A DNA stretch of 39,454 nucleotides from DSUN01 sp035527715 (lineage in GTDB: Bacteria; Planctomycetota; PUPC01; DSUN01): assembly GCA_035527715.1 (NCBI GenBank), contig DATKZY010000022.1:1-39454 (forward strand), read 5' to 3'. This document shows positions 15,110-22,447 of the stretch, one piece after another. A program made the translations under genes and the position numbers. The notes under the pieces were generated by a model. The model saw only the letters and a program-made list of their open reading frames with translations. It did no database searches and was not told the origin of the DNA. Numbering within the stretch: the stretch's first letter is position 1; the number at the start of each line of letters is the position of its first letter.

Positions 15110-15753
15110 CATCCTCCCGCGAAGTGACCGGCACGTTCTCCATTGTGGCGGTTGACCTGGAGGCAGGGGAGTGCGGGGCGGCGGTGGCGAGCAAGTATCC
15201 CGCCGTCGGCCGCGTGGTGCCCTACGTGCGGGCCGCCGTGGGCGCCTTCTGCACCCAGCACCACCACGAGCCAGCCTGGGGCGAGAAGGCCCTCGACCTC
15301 CTCGCCCTCGGCAAGCTGCCCGAGGAGGTGCTGGCCATCCTGCTCAAGGACGACCCGAAGCCCGGCAAGCGCCAACTCGGCATTATCGACATGAAGGGCC
15401 GCGCAGCGAACCGCAATTGCTGGGACGCCGATCCCTCGGGCGTGTGGTGGGGCTCGATGGCGGGCCGCGGCTACGCCTGCCAGGGGAACACCCTGGCCAG
15501 CCGCCAGGTCGTCACCGAGATGGCGCGGGCCTTCGAGGAGACCGATGGCTCGTTGGCCGGCCGCCTCGTCGCGGCGCTCGTCGCGGCCGACCGCGTGGGC
15601 GGCGACCACCGCGGCCGCCTCGCCGCAGGCATCCGCGTCGCCAAGGCCGGTGTCCCCGGCTACTCCCTCGAACTCCAGGTGGACAAGAGCGACGACGCCG
15701 TGAACGAGCTGGCTCGCCGCTACGCTGGACAACAAGGAGCAGACACGCGATGA
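15097..15753 (+). CDS. DUF1028 family protein
   Basis: A 218-residue protein with the family core near the N-terminus (GTFSIVAVDLEAGECGAAVA, SKYPAVGRVVPYVRAAVGAF) and the conserved GIIDMKGRAANRNCWDADPS and YACQGNTLASRQVVTEMARA. The family has an Ntn-hydrolase-like layout but no firmly established reaction. Two starts are possible: the ATG at 15097, inside the inverted repeat, and a GTG at 15124, closer to the conserved core; neither has a strong Shine-Dalgarno. Its stop overlaps the start of the next sulfatase in an ATGA, so they are coupled. No signal peptide, hence cytoplasmic. Confidence 0.85.
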   Translation: MHALPSSREVTGTFSIVAVDLEAGECGAAVASKYPAVGRVVPYVRAAVGAFCTQHHHEPAWGEKALDLLALGKLPEEVLAILLKDDPKPGKRQLGIIDMKGRAANRNCWDADPSGVWWGSMAGRGYACQGNTLASRQVVTEMARAFEETDGSLAGRLVAALVAADRVGGDHRGRLAAGIRVAKAGVPGYSLELQVDKSDDAVNELARRYAGQQGADTR

Positions 15754-17237
15754 GAGTTCTCTACATTGACCTCGACTGCTGCCGTGCCGACCACCTGGGC
15801 TGCAACGGCTATCCGAGGCCGACAAGCCCGAACCTCGACGGCATCGCGGCCGAGGGCGTGACGTTCACACACTGCTACTGCGCGAACTCGCCCTGCCTGC
15901 CGTCGCGGGCGGCGCTGTTCAGCGGACGCTTCGGCTTCAACAACGGCGTCGTGACGCATCACGGCACGGGCGAGGACTTCCGCTACCACGACCTCTACAC
16001 CTGCCACGGGCGCGACACCACCCGCCCCATGCTCGCCATGCGCCTCTGGCAGCAGGGGATGAAGACCGTGACGTTCAGTTGCTTCGCCGACCGGCACAAC
16101 GCCTGGTGGTTCAACGCCGGCTGGGAGGAGGTGCACGCCTTCACCCGCAAGCGCGGCCAGGAACGCGCCGACGAGGTGAACGCCGCCTTCCTCCCCTGGC
16201 TCCGCCAGCACGCCCGCGAGGACAACTGGTTCGTCCACCTGCACTACTGGGACATCCATAGCCACTACCGCGTGCCCGCCGAATGGGTCGAGAAGTTCCG
16301 CCATCTCCCCGGCCCCTCGTGGCCCGACCAGGCGACGCTCGACCGCCAGCAGGCATTCTACGGCCCCCGCTCCGCCGTGGACCTCTACACCGGCTACGAG
16401 GGCCGCAAGGGCGGCGGCTACCAGCGCCCCATCGAGACCATGCCCGACGCCATCCGCACCACCGACGACCTGAAGCTGCTCGTGGACGGCCACGACGCCT
16501 CGATCGCCTACGCCGACTGGCACGTGGGCGAGGTGCTCAACGCCCTCGACGACGCGGGTGTGCTCGACCACACGGCCATCGTCGTCAGCGGCGACCACGG
16601 CGACTCCTTCGGCGAGCACGGGCAGTACATGGACCACGGCATCGCCAACGAGGCCGTGCACAACGTCCCGATGATCGTCCGCTGGCCCGAGGTCACGGAC
16701 AAGCCCGGCCGCAGCGACGCGATGATCTACAACCTCGACCTGGGGCCGACGCTGTGCGAGCTCCTCGGCTTCCCCGCGCCGACCCGCTGGGACGGCCGCT
16801 CCTTCGCCTCCGCCCTCCGCGGCGAGGAGTTCGCCGGCTGGCCCTACCAGGTGTGGGACCACGGCATCTACACCCTCACCCGCGCCGTCCGCACGCCCGA
16901 GTGGCTGATGATTCGTGTCCTCCACCCCGGCCTCTACCCCTACGACGAGTCCGTGATGCTCCACGACATGCGAGCCGACCCGCACCAGGCGATCAACCTG
17001 GCCTGCGAGCGCCCCGAGGTCGTGGGCGAGCTCAACTCGATGCTGGCCGACTGGCGTCAGCAGCAGCTCCAGAAAGGCGCCCCCTGCGACCCGATGGAGC
17101 AGATGATTGCCCAGGGCGTCTTCCCCTACTACAGCCCCGAGCGCATGTTCGAACGGCTCGAGAAGACCGGCCGCAGCCAGCAGGCGGCAGAGCTGAGGAG
17201 GAGGCTGAATCGGTATCACCCGGGGCGCTACCAGTGA
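15750..17237 (+). CDS. cytoplasmic-type sulfatase/phosphonohydrolase family protein A
   Basis: The 495-residue alkaline-phosphatase superfamily enzyme starts MRVLYIDLDCCRADHLGCNG, with the metal-binding Asp residues almost at the N-terminus and no signal peptide. The nucleophile motif is CLPSRA (Cys matured to formylglycine). The second metal site is VVSGDHGDSFGEHGQYMDHG. The domain order matches cytoplasmic sulfatases and phosphonate monoester hydrolases. The ATG overlaps the DUF1028 stop (ATGA at 15750), which fixes the start. Lack of export and coupling to DUF1028 suggest a small intracellular sulfate or phosphonate ester as substrate rather than polymer, in contrast to the Tat sulfatase at 7448. 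Reaction inferred from motifs. Confidence 0.9.
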   Translation: MRVLYIDLDCCRADHLGCNGYPRPTSPNLDGIAAEGVTFTHCYCANSPCLPSRAALFSGRFGFNNGVVTHHGTGEDFRYHDLYTCHGRDTTRPMLAMRLWQQGMKTVTFSCFADRHNAWWFNAGWEEVHAFTRKRGQERADEVNAAFLPWLRQHAREDNWFVHLHYWDIHSHYRVPAEWVEKFRHLPGPSWPDQATLDRQQAFYGPRSAVDLYTGYEGRKGGGYQRPIETMPDAIRTTDDLKLLVDGHDASIAYADWHVGEVLNALDDAGVLDHTAIVVSGDHGDSFGEHGQYMDHGIANEAVHNVPMIVRWPEVTDKPGRSDAMIYNLDLGPTLCELLGFPAPTRWDGRSFASALRGEEFAGWPYQVWDHGIYTLTRAVRTPEWLMIRVLHPGLYPYDESVMLHDMRADPHQAINLACERPEVVGELNSMLADWRQQQLQKGAPCDPMEQMIAQGVFPYYSPERMFERLEKTGRSQQAAELRRRLNRYHPGRYQ

Positions 17238-17244
17238 GAGAAGA

Positions 17245-17341
17245 GGATGAATGGATGGGTGGATGGTTGGATGAATGAAAAGGCAGCGGGGGAGCCTGGT
17301 CCCTCTGTCATTCATCCATTCATCCACCCATCCATTCATCC
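17245..17341. repeat. inverted-repeat element, GGATGAATGGATGGG family (29-nt loop)
   Basis: The arms 17245-17278 and 17308-17341 are 34 nt each with two mismatches, and close a 29-nt loop. It lies between two co-oriented sulfatase genes. The sequence family is the same as at 9883-9970 and 11176-11737. Confidence 0.9.
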
Positions 17342-17383
17342 CCCTTCCCGTCCGCCCTTCGCGCTAACGCAGGAGAGAACCTT

Positions 17384-18832
17384 GTGGCCGCCCCCAACAT
17401 CCTCATCTTCATGACCGATCACCAGCGCGGCGACACGGCGCTCGCCGAGCATCCGTGCCTGACGCCCAATCTGGACAAGTTTGCCCAGCAGGGCGTCACA
17501 TTCACTGAGACCCACTGCCCCTCGCCCCACTGCTGCCCCTCCCGCGCCACGTTTGCCACGGGGCTCTACCCCACGCGGCACGGCGTGTGGAACAACATCT
17601 GCAACGCCCAGGCCATCAACCGTGGGCTGAAGCCCGGCGTGCGCCTGTGGAGCCAGGACCTCGCCGAGGCCGGCTACCACCTCGCCTGGAGCGGCAAGTG
17701 GCACGTGAGCGTCGAGGAAACACCTGCGAAGCGCGGCTGGCACGACGAGCTGTTCGTCAGCGGCCACAAGCCGGCCGAGCACGAGACGCAATGGCAGCAC
17801 TACCAGAGGCTCGCCCAGCAGCCCGACCCGACCCAGCGCGGCGAAGGCCAGGCCCTCCGCCCCGGCTACGGCACCTACACGCTCTACGGCACCCGCGAGG
17901 ACGGCAATCCCCACGACGAGAAGGTCGTGAAGCTCGCCGTCGAGGCCCTGCCCGGCCTCGCCAGGCGCGATAAGCCCTGGTGCCTCTTCGTCGGCCTCAC
18001 GGGGCCGCACGACCCGTACTTCGTCCCGAAGCGCTTCCTCGACCTCTACAAGCTGGCCGACGTGCCGCTGCCGCCGAGCTTCGCCGACGGCCTGGCCGAC
18101 AAGCCGCGCATCTACCGCCGCATGCGCCGCACCGTCTGGGGCCAGATGACGGAGCGCGAAATCCGCGAGGGCATCCGCCACTTTTGGGCCTACTGCACCT
18201 ATCTCGACGACCTGTTCGGCAAGGTGCTCGCCGCCCTCGACGCCACGGGCCAGGCCAACGACACGCTGGTGCTCTTCACGTCCGACCACGGCGACTACTG
18301 CGGCGACCACGGCCTCTTCGCCAAAGGCATCCCCTGCTTCCGAGGAGCCTATCACGTCCCCGCCGTCATCCGCTGGCCGGCAGGCGCCCGCAAGCCGGGC
18401 TCCCGCATAGGGCAATTCGTGTCGCTCGCCGACTTCGGCCCCACGTTCACCGAACTGGCCACGGGCACGGCCCCGACCAATCTGAGCGGCGCCAGCCTCG
18501 TGCCCTTCCTCCGCGGCGAGGCCCCAGCGACGTGGCGCGACGCCCTGTTCACCCAGTGCAACGGCGTCGAGCTGTACTACACCCAGCGCTCGGCGCGGAC
18601 GCGCGAATTCAAGTACGTCTTCAACGGCTTCGACGACGACGAGCTGTACGACCTGCGGACCGACCCGCACGAGATGCGCAACGTGGCCGCCGACCCCGCC
18701 TACGCCGAGACGAAGCACCAACTCGTCCGCAAGCTCTGGCAATTCGCCCACCGCGAGAACGACGCCGCGATCAACGGCTACGTCACCGTCGGCCTCGCCC
18801 CCTTCGGCCCGGCCGAGGCGTTTCGGACATGA
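17384..18832 (+). CDS. sulfatase family protein B (no signal peptide)
   Basis: A 482-residue sulfatase with NILIFMTDHQRGDTALAEHP at the N-terminus, the formylglycine motif CCPSRA (PHCCPSRATFATGLYPTRHG), the Lys/His element WSGKWHVS and the metal site TSDHGDYCGDHGLFAKG. It is related to sulfatase A only through the superfamily, so the two are not a recent duplication. The GTG start is supported by AGGAGAG 7 nt upstream. The stop overlaps the start of the flavoprotein gene (ATGA at 18829). No export signal is visible, so a cytoplasmic sulfate-ester substrate is likely; a heparan-like or choline-sulfate-like substrate cannot be told apart. Confidence 0.9.
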   Translation: MAAPNILIFMTDHQRGDTALAEHPCLTPNLDKFAQQGVTFTETHCPSPHCCPSRATFATGLYPTRHGVWNNICNAQAINRGLKPGVRLWSQDLAEAGYHLAWSGKWHVSVEETPAKRGWHDELFVSGHKPAEHETQWQHYQRLAQQPDPTQRGEGQALRPGYGTYTLYGTREDGNPHDEKVVKLAVEALPGLARRDKPWCLFVGLTGPHDPYFVPKRFLDLYKLADVPLPPSFADGLADKPRIYRRMRRTVWGQMTEREIREGIRHFWAYCTYLDDLFGKVLAALDATGQANDTLVLFTSDHGDYCGDHGLFAKGIPCFRGAYHVPAVIRWPAGARKPGSRIGQFVSLADFGPTFTELATGTAPTNLSGASLVPFLRGEAPATWRDALFTQCNGVELYYTQRSARTREFKYVFNGFDDDELYDLRTDPHEMRNVAADPAYAETKHQLVRKLWQFAHRENDAAINGYVTVGLAPFGPAEAFRT

Positions 18833-20034
18833 GCGACAAGGCGGTTGAGGCGGTGCCGGATGAGCTGTGGGACGCCCTGGTCGTCGGGGCCGGGCCGGCG
18901 GGGTGCGCCGCGGCGATCCGGCTGGCGTCGGAGGGCCACCGCGTGCTGCTCCTCGACCGCCATCGCTTCCCCAGGGAGAAGGTCTGTGGGGACGGCCTGA
19001 CCGTCGAGGCCGTCGCCTGCCTGGCGCGGCTGGGGGTGCAGGATGCGGTGCGCGAGGCGGCGCACGAGGTGGCGGGCCTCGTGGCCTACAGCCCGTCGAA
19101 GGTCGAGGTCGAGGTGGCCGCGCCCTTCCTCGCTCTGCGGCGCGAGCGACTCGACGCGCTCCTGGCCGAGCGGGCGGTGAAGGCGGGCGCGGTGTTCTGC
19201 CAGGGCGAGGTCCGCGACATGCAGGAGAGGCCCGACGGTACGGTTGTCGCGGCAGTCGCGGGCCGCGCGGAGCCTGCTCGGGCGCGGTTCGCGGCAATCG
19301 CCACGGGGGCGACGACGCGGCTGGCGAAGGCCCTGGGCCTCGTGGCCGGCGGCGCGCCCAGCGGCGTGGGCATTCGCTGCTACGTCCGCTCGCCGGTGGT
19401 CCTCGACCGCATGCTCACCTTCTACCCGGCCTGCCTCCTGCCCGGCTACGCCTGGGTGTTCCCGATGGGCGGCGGCGAGTACAACGTCGGCTGCGCCACG
19501 CTTGGCTCGCGGCATCGCGCCGGCAGAGACCTGAGGCAGGCGCTGACCGGCGTGCTCGCCCAGTTGCCGCTGGCGCGGGAGTTGCTGGAGCGGGCCGAGG
19601 CGATCACGCCGCCTCGCGGGGCCATGCTTCGCGGCGGCCTGGCGGGCGTCCGACGCCTCGTGGCGGGGCGGGTCGTCGCCATCGGCGAGACCATCGGCTC
19701 CACGCTCCCCTTCACCGGGGAGGGCGTCGCAATGGCCATCCGCACGGGCGAGCTGGCCGCCGATGCCATCGGCAAGGCCCTGGCCGCCGGCCGTCCGGCA
19801 CTGCTGAACGACTACCCGGCCCAGGTCGAGGCGGCTCTTCGGCCACGCTACATGGCCTATCGCGCCGCCCAGGCGGCCGCCTCGGTCCCCTGGCTGAACG
19901 ACTTCCTCGCCCGCCACTCCCGCGAGGGCCGCGTCCTGCGTGGCCTCTTGACGGGCGTCGTGGCCCCCGCCGCCGCCTCGCGTCGCCTCCGCCTCCTTCA
20001 GTGGGTATTCCGCACCCTCGCGCGGTTGCGCTGA
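18829..20034 (+). CDS. geranylgeranyl reductase family FAD-dependent oxidoreductase
   Basis: A 401-residue flavoprotein with the dinucleotide-binding motif ALVVGAGPAGCAAAIRLASE, the family motif FPREKVCGDGLT (near residue 46), GYAWVFPMGGGEYNVGCATL and the second FAD-binding segment VVAIGETIGSTLPFTGEGVA. Homologues reduce isoprenoid double bonds, in (bacterio)chlorophyll side chains, archaeal lipids or menaquinone, or act as epoxidase/halogenase-like monooxygenases. The start is set by the 4-bp ATGA overlap with sulfatase B. It is the last gene before a convergent junction. Its grouping with two cytoplasmic sulfatases and DUF1028 is unusual; the substrate is unknown. Confidence 0.9.
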   Translation: MSDKAVEAVPDELWDALVVGAGPAGCAAAIRLASEGHRVLLLDRHRFPREKVCGDGLTVEAVACLARLGVQDAVREAAHEVAGLVAYSPSKVEVEVAAPFLALRRERLDALLAERAVKAGAVFCQGEVRDMQERPDGTVVAAVAGRAEPARARFAAIATGATTRLAKALGLVAGGAPSGVGIRCYVRSPVVLDRMLTFYPACLLPGYAWVFPMGGGEYNVGCATLGSRHRAGRDLRQALTGVLAQLPLARELLERAEAITPPRGAMLRGGLAGVRRLVAGRVVAIGETIGSTLPFTGEGVAMAIRTGELAADAIGKALAAGRPALLNDYPAQVEAALRPRYMAYRAAQAAASVPWLNDFLARHSREGRVLRGLLTGVVAPAAASRRLRLLQWVFRTLARLR

Positions 20035-20037
20035 TTT

Positions 20038-20219
20038 CAAGATGATCACCCCTCCCTCCGGAAAACGCGTGATCACCTTGGCGCCGCCAGGGGCGCCTGG
20101 GCGGGCGACGTTACAGGTGCATATCTGGCAAAGGTTTATGGCACCGCATTCCCCGCAGTCGTTCGGCCTTCAAGATGATCAACCCCCCTTGCGCGCGCGT
20201 GATCACCTTGATCATCTTG
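20038..20219. repeat. duplicated CAAGATGATCA...GTGATCACCTTG units with terminal hairpin
   Basis: Two related units (from 20038 and from 20171) each begin CAAGATGATCA and end CGTGATCACCTTG. The second is followed by TTGATCATCTTG (20208-20219), a perfect 12-nt reverse complement of its own start (20171-20182). The repeat lies between the convergent flavoprotein and URO-D genes and may act as a bidirectional terminator, although no long T-run is present. Nothing else was seen in this 209-bp gap. Confidence 0.75.
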
Positions 20220-20243
20220 GTCAGAGGGGCGAGGGGCCTCGGT

Positions 20244-21314
20244 TCACCTGAGCCGCTCGCGCACCTGGCGGATCTTCTCGATGGGGCACCCGGGGGGCAT
20301 GACGCCGGCCGAGGTGAGGACGACGCCCCGCGTGGTGCCGGCCTCGGCGAGGTCGCGCCGGATGGTCTCGCAAATAGCGTCCACGGGTTCGAGCCACAGG
20401 ATGGCGCTGGTGCCGCCAATGATGCTCGTCCTGGGGCACAGGCGGGCGCGGTCGGCGAGGGTGGTGTTGCCCACGGGCGGGCGAGTGTATGCCTCGATGG
20501 CCAGGGCCGGCAACTCGCCGATGCGGGGGAGCAGGGCCTTGAGGTGGCCGCACATGTGCAGGACGTGGTGCTTGCCGTGCTCGCGGACGAGGCGGCCGTA
20601 GTCGTCGAGGTGCCGCCAGCAGTAGCGCTCGAAGACGGCGGGCGAGAGCAGCGTGGTCGAGGTGTTTTCAACGGAGCAGATGTAGTCGTAGGCGCAGGCG
20701 GGGAGCATGGCTCGCAGGTAGCGCAGCCGCTCCTCGTGCATCAGGGCGATCAAGTCGTCCATCTCGTCGGGGAAGTCGCTGAGGAAGAAGTAGGTGGCGT
20801 CGGGGCCAAGCAGGTGCTGGATGAGGTTCATGAGGGGCGAGATGCCCATGTGGGCGAGCACGATGCCGCGGTCGCCGACCTGTCGGAGGCGCTGGGCGCC
20901 GCGGGCCAACGCGTCGGGCGCCGCCTCGAAGCGGTTGCCCTCGAACAGGTGGCGGGCGGCGCGGAGGTCGGCACGGGTCTTGATGGGGAACTCGACCGGG
21001 TGCCAGGCGCGCGAGGCGGGGTCCGAGCGCTCGATCGTGGTGAGCGTGCCGTCGGGCGTCGTCTCGCGGATGACGCGGCGGCCGTTGGCCTGCTCGACGT
21101 GGCGCTGGACGCGGTCGTTGGTGCAGGCGACGGCCACGCCGCCGCCGGCCATGTGATCGAGGTCCAGGTAGTCGGCGAGCTCCAGCTCGCCCATCGCGCG
21201 GTACTTGTCGTCCTGGAAGGCGAGGTAGGAGTCGCCGAAGACCTTCACCCAGAAGGGCAGGCGGTCCACTTCCTCGCAGCGCAGGGCGCGCTCGAAGCGT
21301 TCCTTGCGGGTCAT
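20244..21314 (-). CDS. URO-D family protein (uroporphyrinogen decarboxylase / corrinoid methyltransferase type)
   Basis: A 356-residue protein with the URO-D fold start MTRKERFERALRCEEVDRLP, an interior FFLSDFPDEMDDLIALMHEE helix, and HHVLHMCGHLKALLPRIGEL, in which H-x-C resembles the zinc/thiol site of MtaA/MtbA-type methyltransferases. The N-terminal arginines needed by true HemE (RQAGRYLP-like) are absent, and no heme genes are nearby. It is therefore more likely a methyltransferase or demethylase acting on a methoxylated or methylated substrate. TAGGAG precedes the ATG. It follows the lipoprotein gene by 9 nt and is the last gene of the minus-strand run. Confidence 0.87.
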   Translation of the reverse strand: MTRKERFERALRCEEVDRLPFWVKVFGDSYLAFQDDKYRAMGELELADYLDLDHMAGGGVAVACTNDRVQRHVEQANGRRVIRETTPDGTLTTIERSDPASRAWHPVEFPIKTRADLRAARHLFEGNRFEAAPDALARGAQRLRQVGDRGIVLAHMGISPLMNLIQHLLGPDATYFFLSDFPDEMDDLIALMHEERLRYLRAMLPACAYDYICSVENTSTTLLSPAVFERYCWRHLDDYGRLVREHGKHHVLHMCGHLKALLPRIGELPALAIEAYTRPPVGNTTLADRARLCPRTSIIGGTSAILWLEPVDAICETIRRDLAEAGTTRGVVLTSAGVMPPGCPIEKIRQVRERLR

Positions 21315-21323
21315 GGGCGGCTC

Positions 21324-22394
21324 CTACGGCACCAGCTCGATCTCGGACACGACGATCCAGCCGCTCGCCTTCGGCTCGGAGGCGGCGCCGTGCACGCCGA
21401 TCGTGAGGCTGGCGACCTCGTTGAGGTCGAGGCGGTCGTTCTCGTCCTTCGACCACGGGCCGAGCTTGAGGCGGCCGAACGCGATGTCCGCAACGGCCCA
21501 CTCCGCGCTCGCCTCGGGGGCTTGCTCGGCGTAGTACTGCGAGTGGTCGCCGCGCTCCGACACCGAGACGAGCAGCCCCGCGATGCCCGCGGGCAGCTTG
21601 GCCTTGTAGACGAATCGCACGCCTCGATAGCCCTCCAACTCCACGTCCTGGAGCCGCAGGGCGGGGGTGACGTACATGTGCCGGCCGCCGGGGAAGGCGA
21701 ACTCGATGCGCATCGAGGGCTGGCCGGCGGGGCCGTCCTTGGCTGGCGCCAGCCTGCACTCGGCGGCGGCGTCCTTGCCCACGCTCCACGCGGCGGGGTC
21801 GCCGCAGGCGATGGGCAGCGGCGCCGTGGGCCGGTACGCCTCGCCGGCGAAGGCCACGCGGCCCAGCTCGAGCGTCCCCTCGGCGGGGCCGTCGAGCACG
21901 AGGCCGAGCCAGACGCGCTCGAGCTGGTCTCGGCGCGGCTCGGGGTCGGAGTCCTCTGCGAACTCGGCCCGGCGGAGGCCGTCGAGCGGCAGGCGGGCCT
22001 CGGCCGCGCCATCGGTCGCGAGCGGGGCGCCGCCCACCTTGAGCCAGGCGCCGCCGTCCTTCTCGAGGACCAGCAGCGCCAGCTTCGGGCGGCTGCCCTG
22101 CGCGAGCGAGAGGCGGTACATGACGGAGACGGACTTCGCGGTCGCGGGGTCGCCCTGGGGCTTGCCCTCGAGGGCGATGAAGCGCCGCTCCTCGCCTGCC
22201 TTCGCGAAGCTCAGGCGCAGCGCCTGCCCGCCGCCCTGGCCCGCGTCGAGGACGTCGAGCGTCGCGGTCACGCCGGCCACGGGCACGACGCGCCAGGCGG
22301 CCTTGGGCCGCACGACCGCGGGATACCGCGCGCAGCCGCACGCGGCCAGGAGACCGGCCGCGATCAAACGCCACGCAATGCCTTCGGCTCTCAT
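21324..22394 (-). CDS. predicted lipoprotein with two carbohydrate-binding-like beta domains
   Basis: A 356-residue protein with a lipoprotein signal (WRLIAAGLLAACGC, Cys near residue 19). Two beta-rich halves follow. The second (GQPSMRIEFAFPGGRHMYVT, VELEGYRGVRFVYKAKLPAG, SEIELVP) looks like a CIA30/CBM-type jelly roll of the kind found next to parallel beta-helix and glycosidase genes. It would be surface-anchored and bind glycan; no catalytic motif is visible. The gene sits 51 bp after the beta-helix gene, from which it is separated by a perfect 15-bp hairpin. GGAAAGGAGG lies 8 nt before the ATG. Confidence 0.75.
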   Translation of the reverse strand: MRAEGIAWRLIAAGLLAACGCARYPAVVRPKAAWRVVPVAGVTATLDVLDAGQGGGQALRLSFAKAGEERRFIALEGKPQGDPATAKSVSVMYRLSLAQGSRPKLALLVLEKDGGAWLKVGGAPLATDGAAEARLPLDGLRRAEFAEDSDPEPRRDQLERVWLGLVLDGPAEGTLELGRVAFAGEAYRPTAPLPIACGDPAAWSVGKDAAAECRLAPAKDGPAGQPSMRIEFAFPGGRHMYVTPALRLQDVELEGYRGVRFVYKAKLPAGIAGLLVSVSERGDHSQYYAEQAPEASAEWAVADIAFGRLKLGPWSKDENDRLDLNEVASLTIGVHGAASEPKASGWIVVSEIELVP

Positions 22395-22414
22395 GGGGCG
22401 CCTCCTTTCCGATG

Positions 22415-22447
22415 AACCTCCCGCAGGTTTGGAACCTGCGGGAGGTT
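22415..22447. terminator. perfect 15-bp stem, 3-nt loop hairpin at the 3' end of the beta-helix gene
   Basis: AACCTCCCGCAGGTT (22415-22429) and AACCTGCGGGAGGTT (22433-22447) are exact reverse complements around TGG. The stem includes part of the beta-helix stop codon. No T-run follows on the minus strand, so it may be an mRNA 3'-end stabiliser or attenuator rather than a classical terminator. Confidence 0.6.

Noticed and set aside
7448..18832. The three sulfatases as a tandem duplication
   Set aside because: They share only superfamily motifs, differ in export signals and lengths, and are in separate operons.
20244..21314. Naming the URO-D family gene hemE
   Set aside because: The conserved HemE N-terminal arginine motif is missing, an H-x-C methyltransferase-like site is present, and there is no heme gene context.
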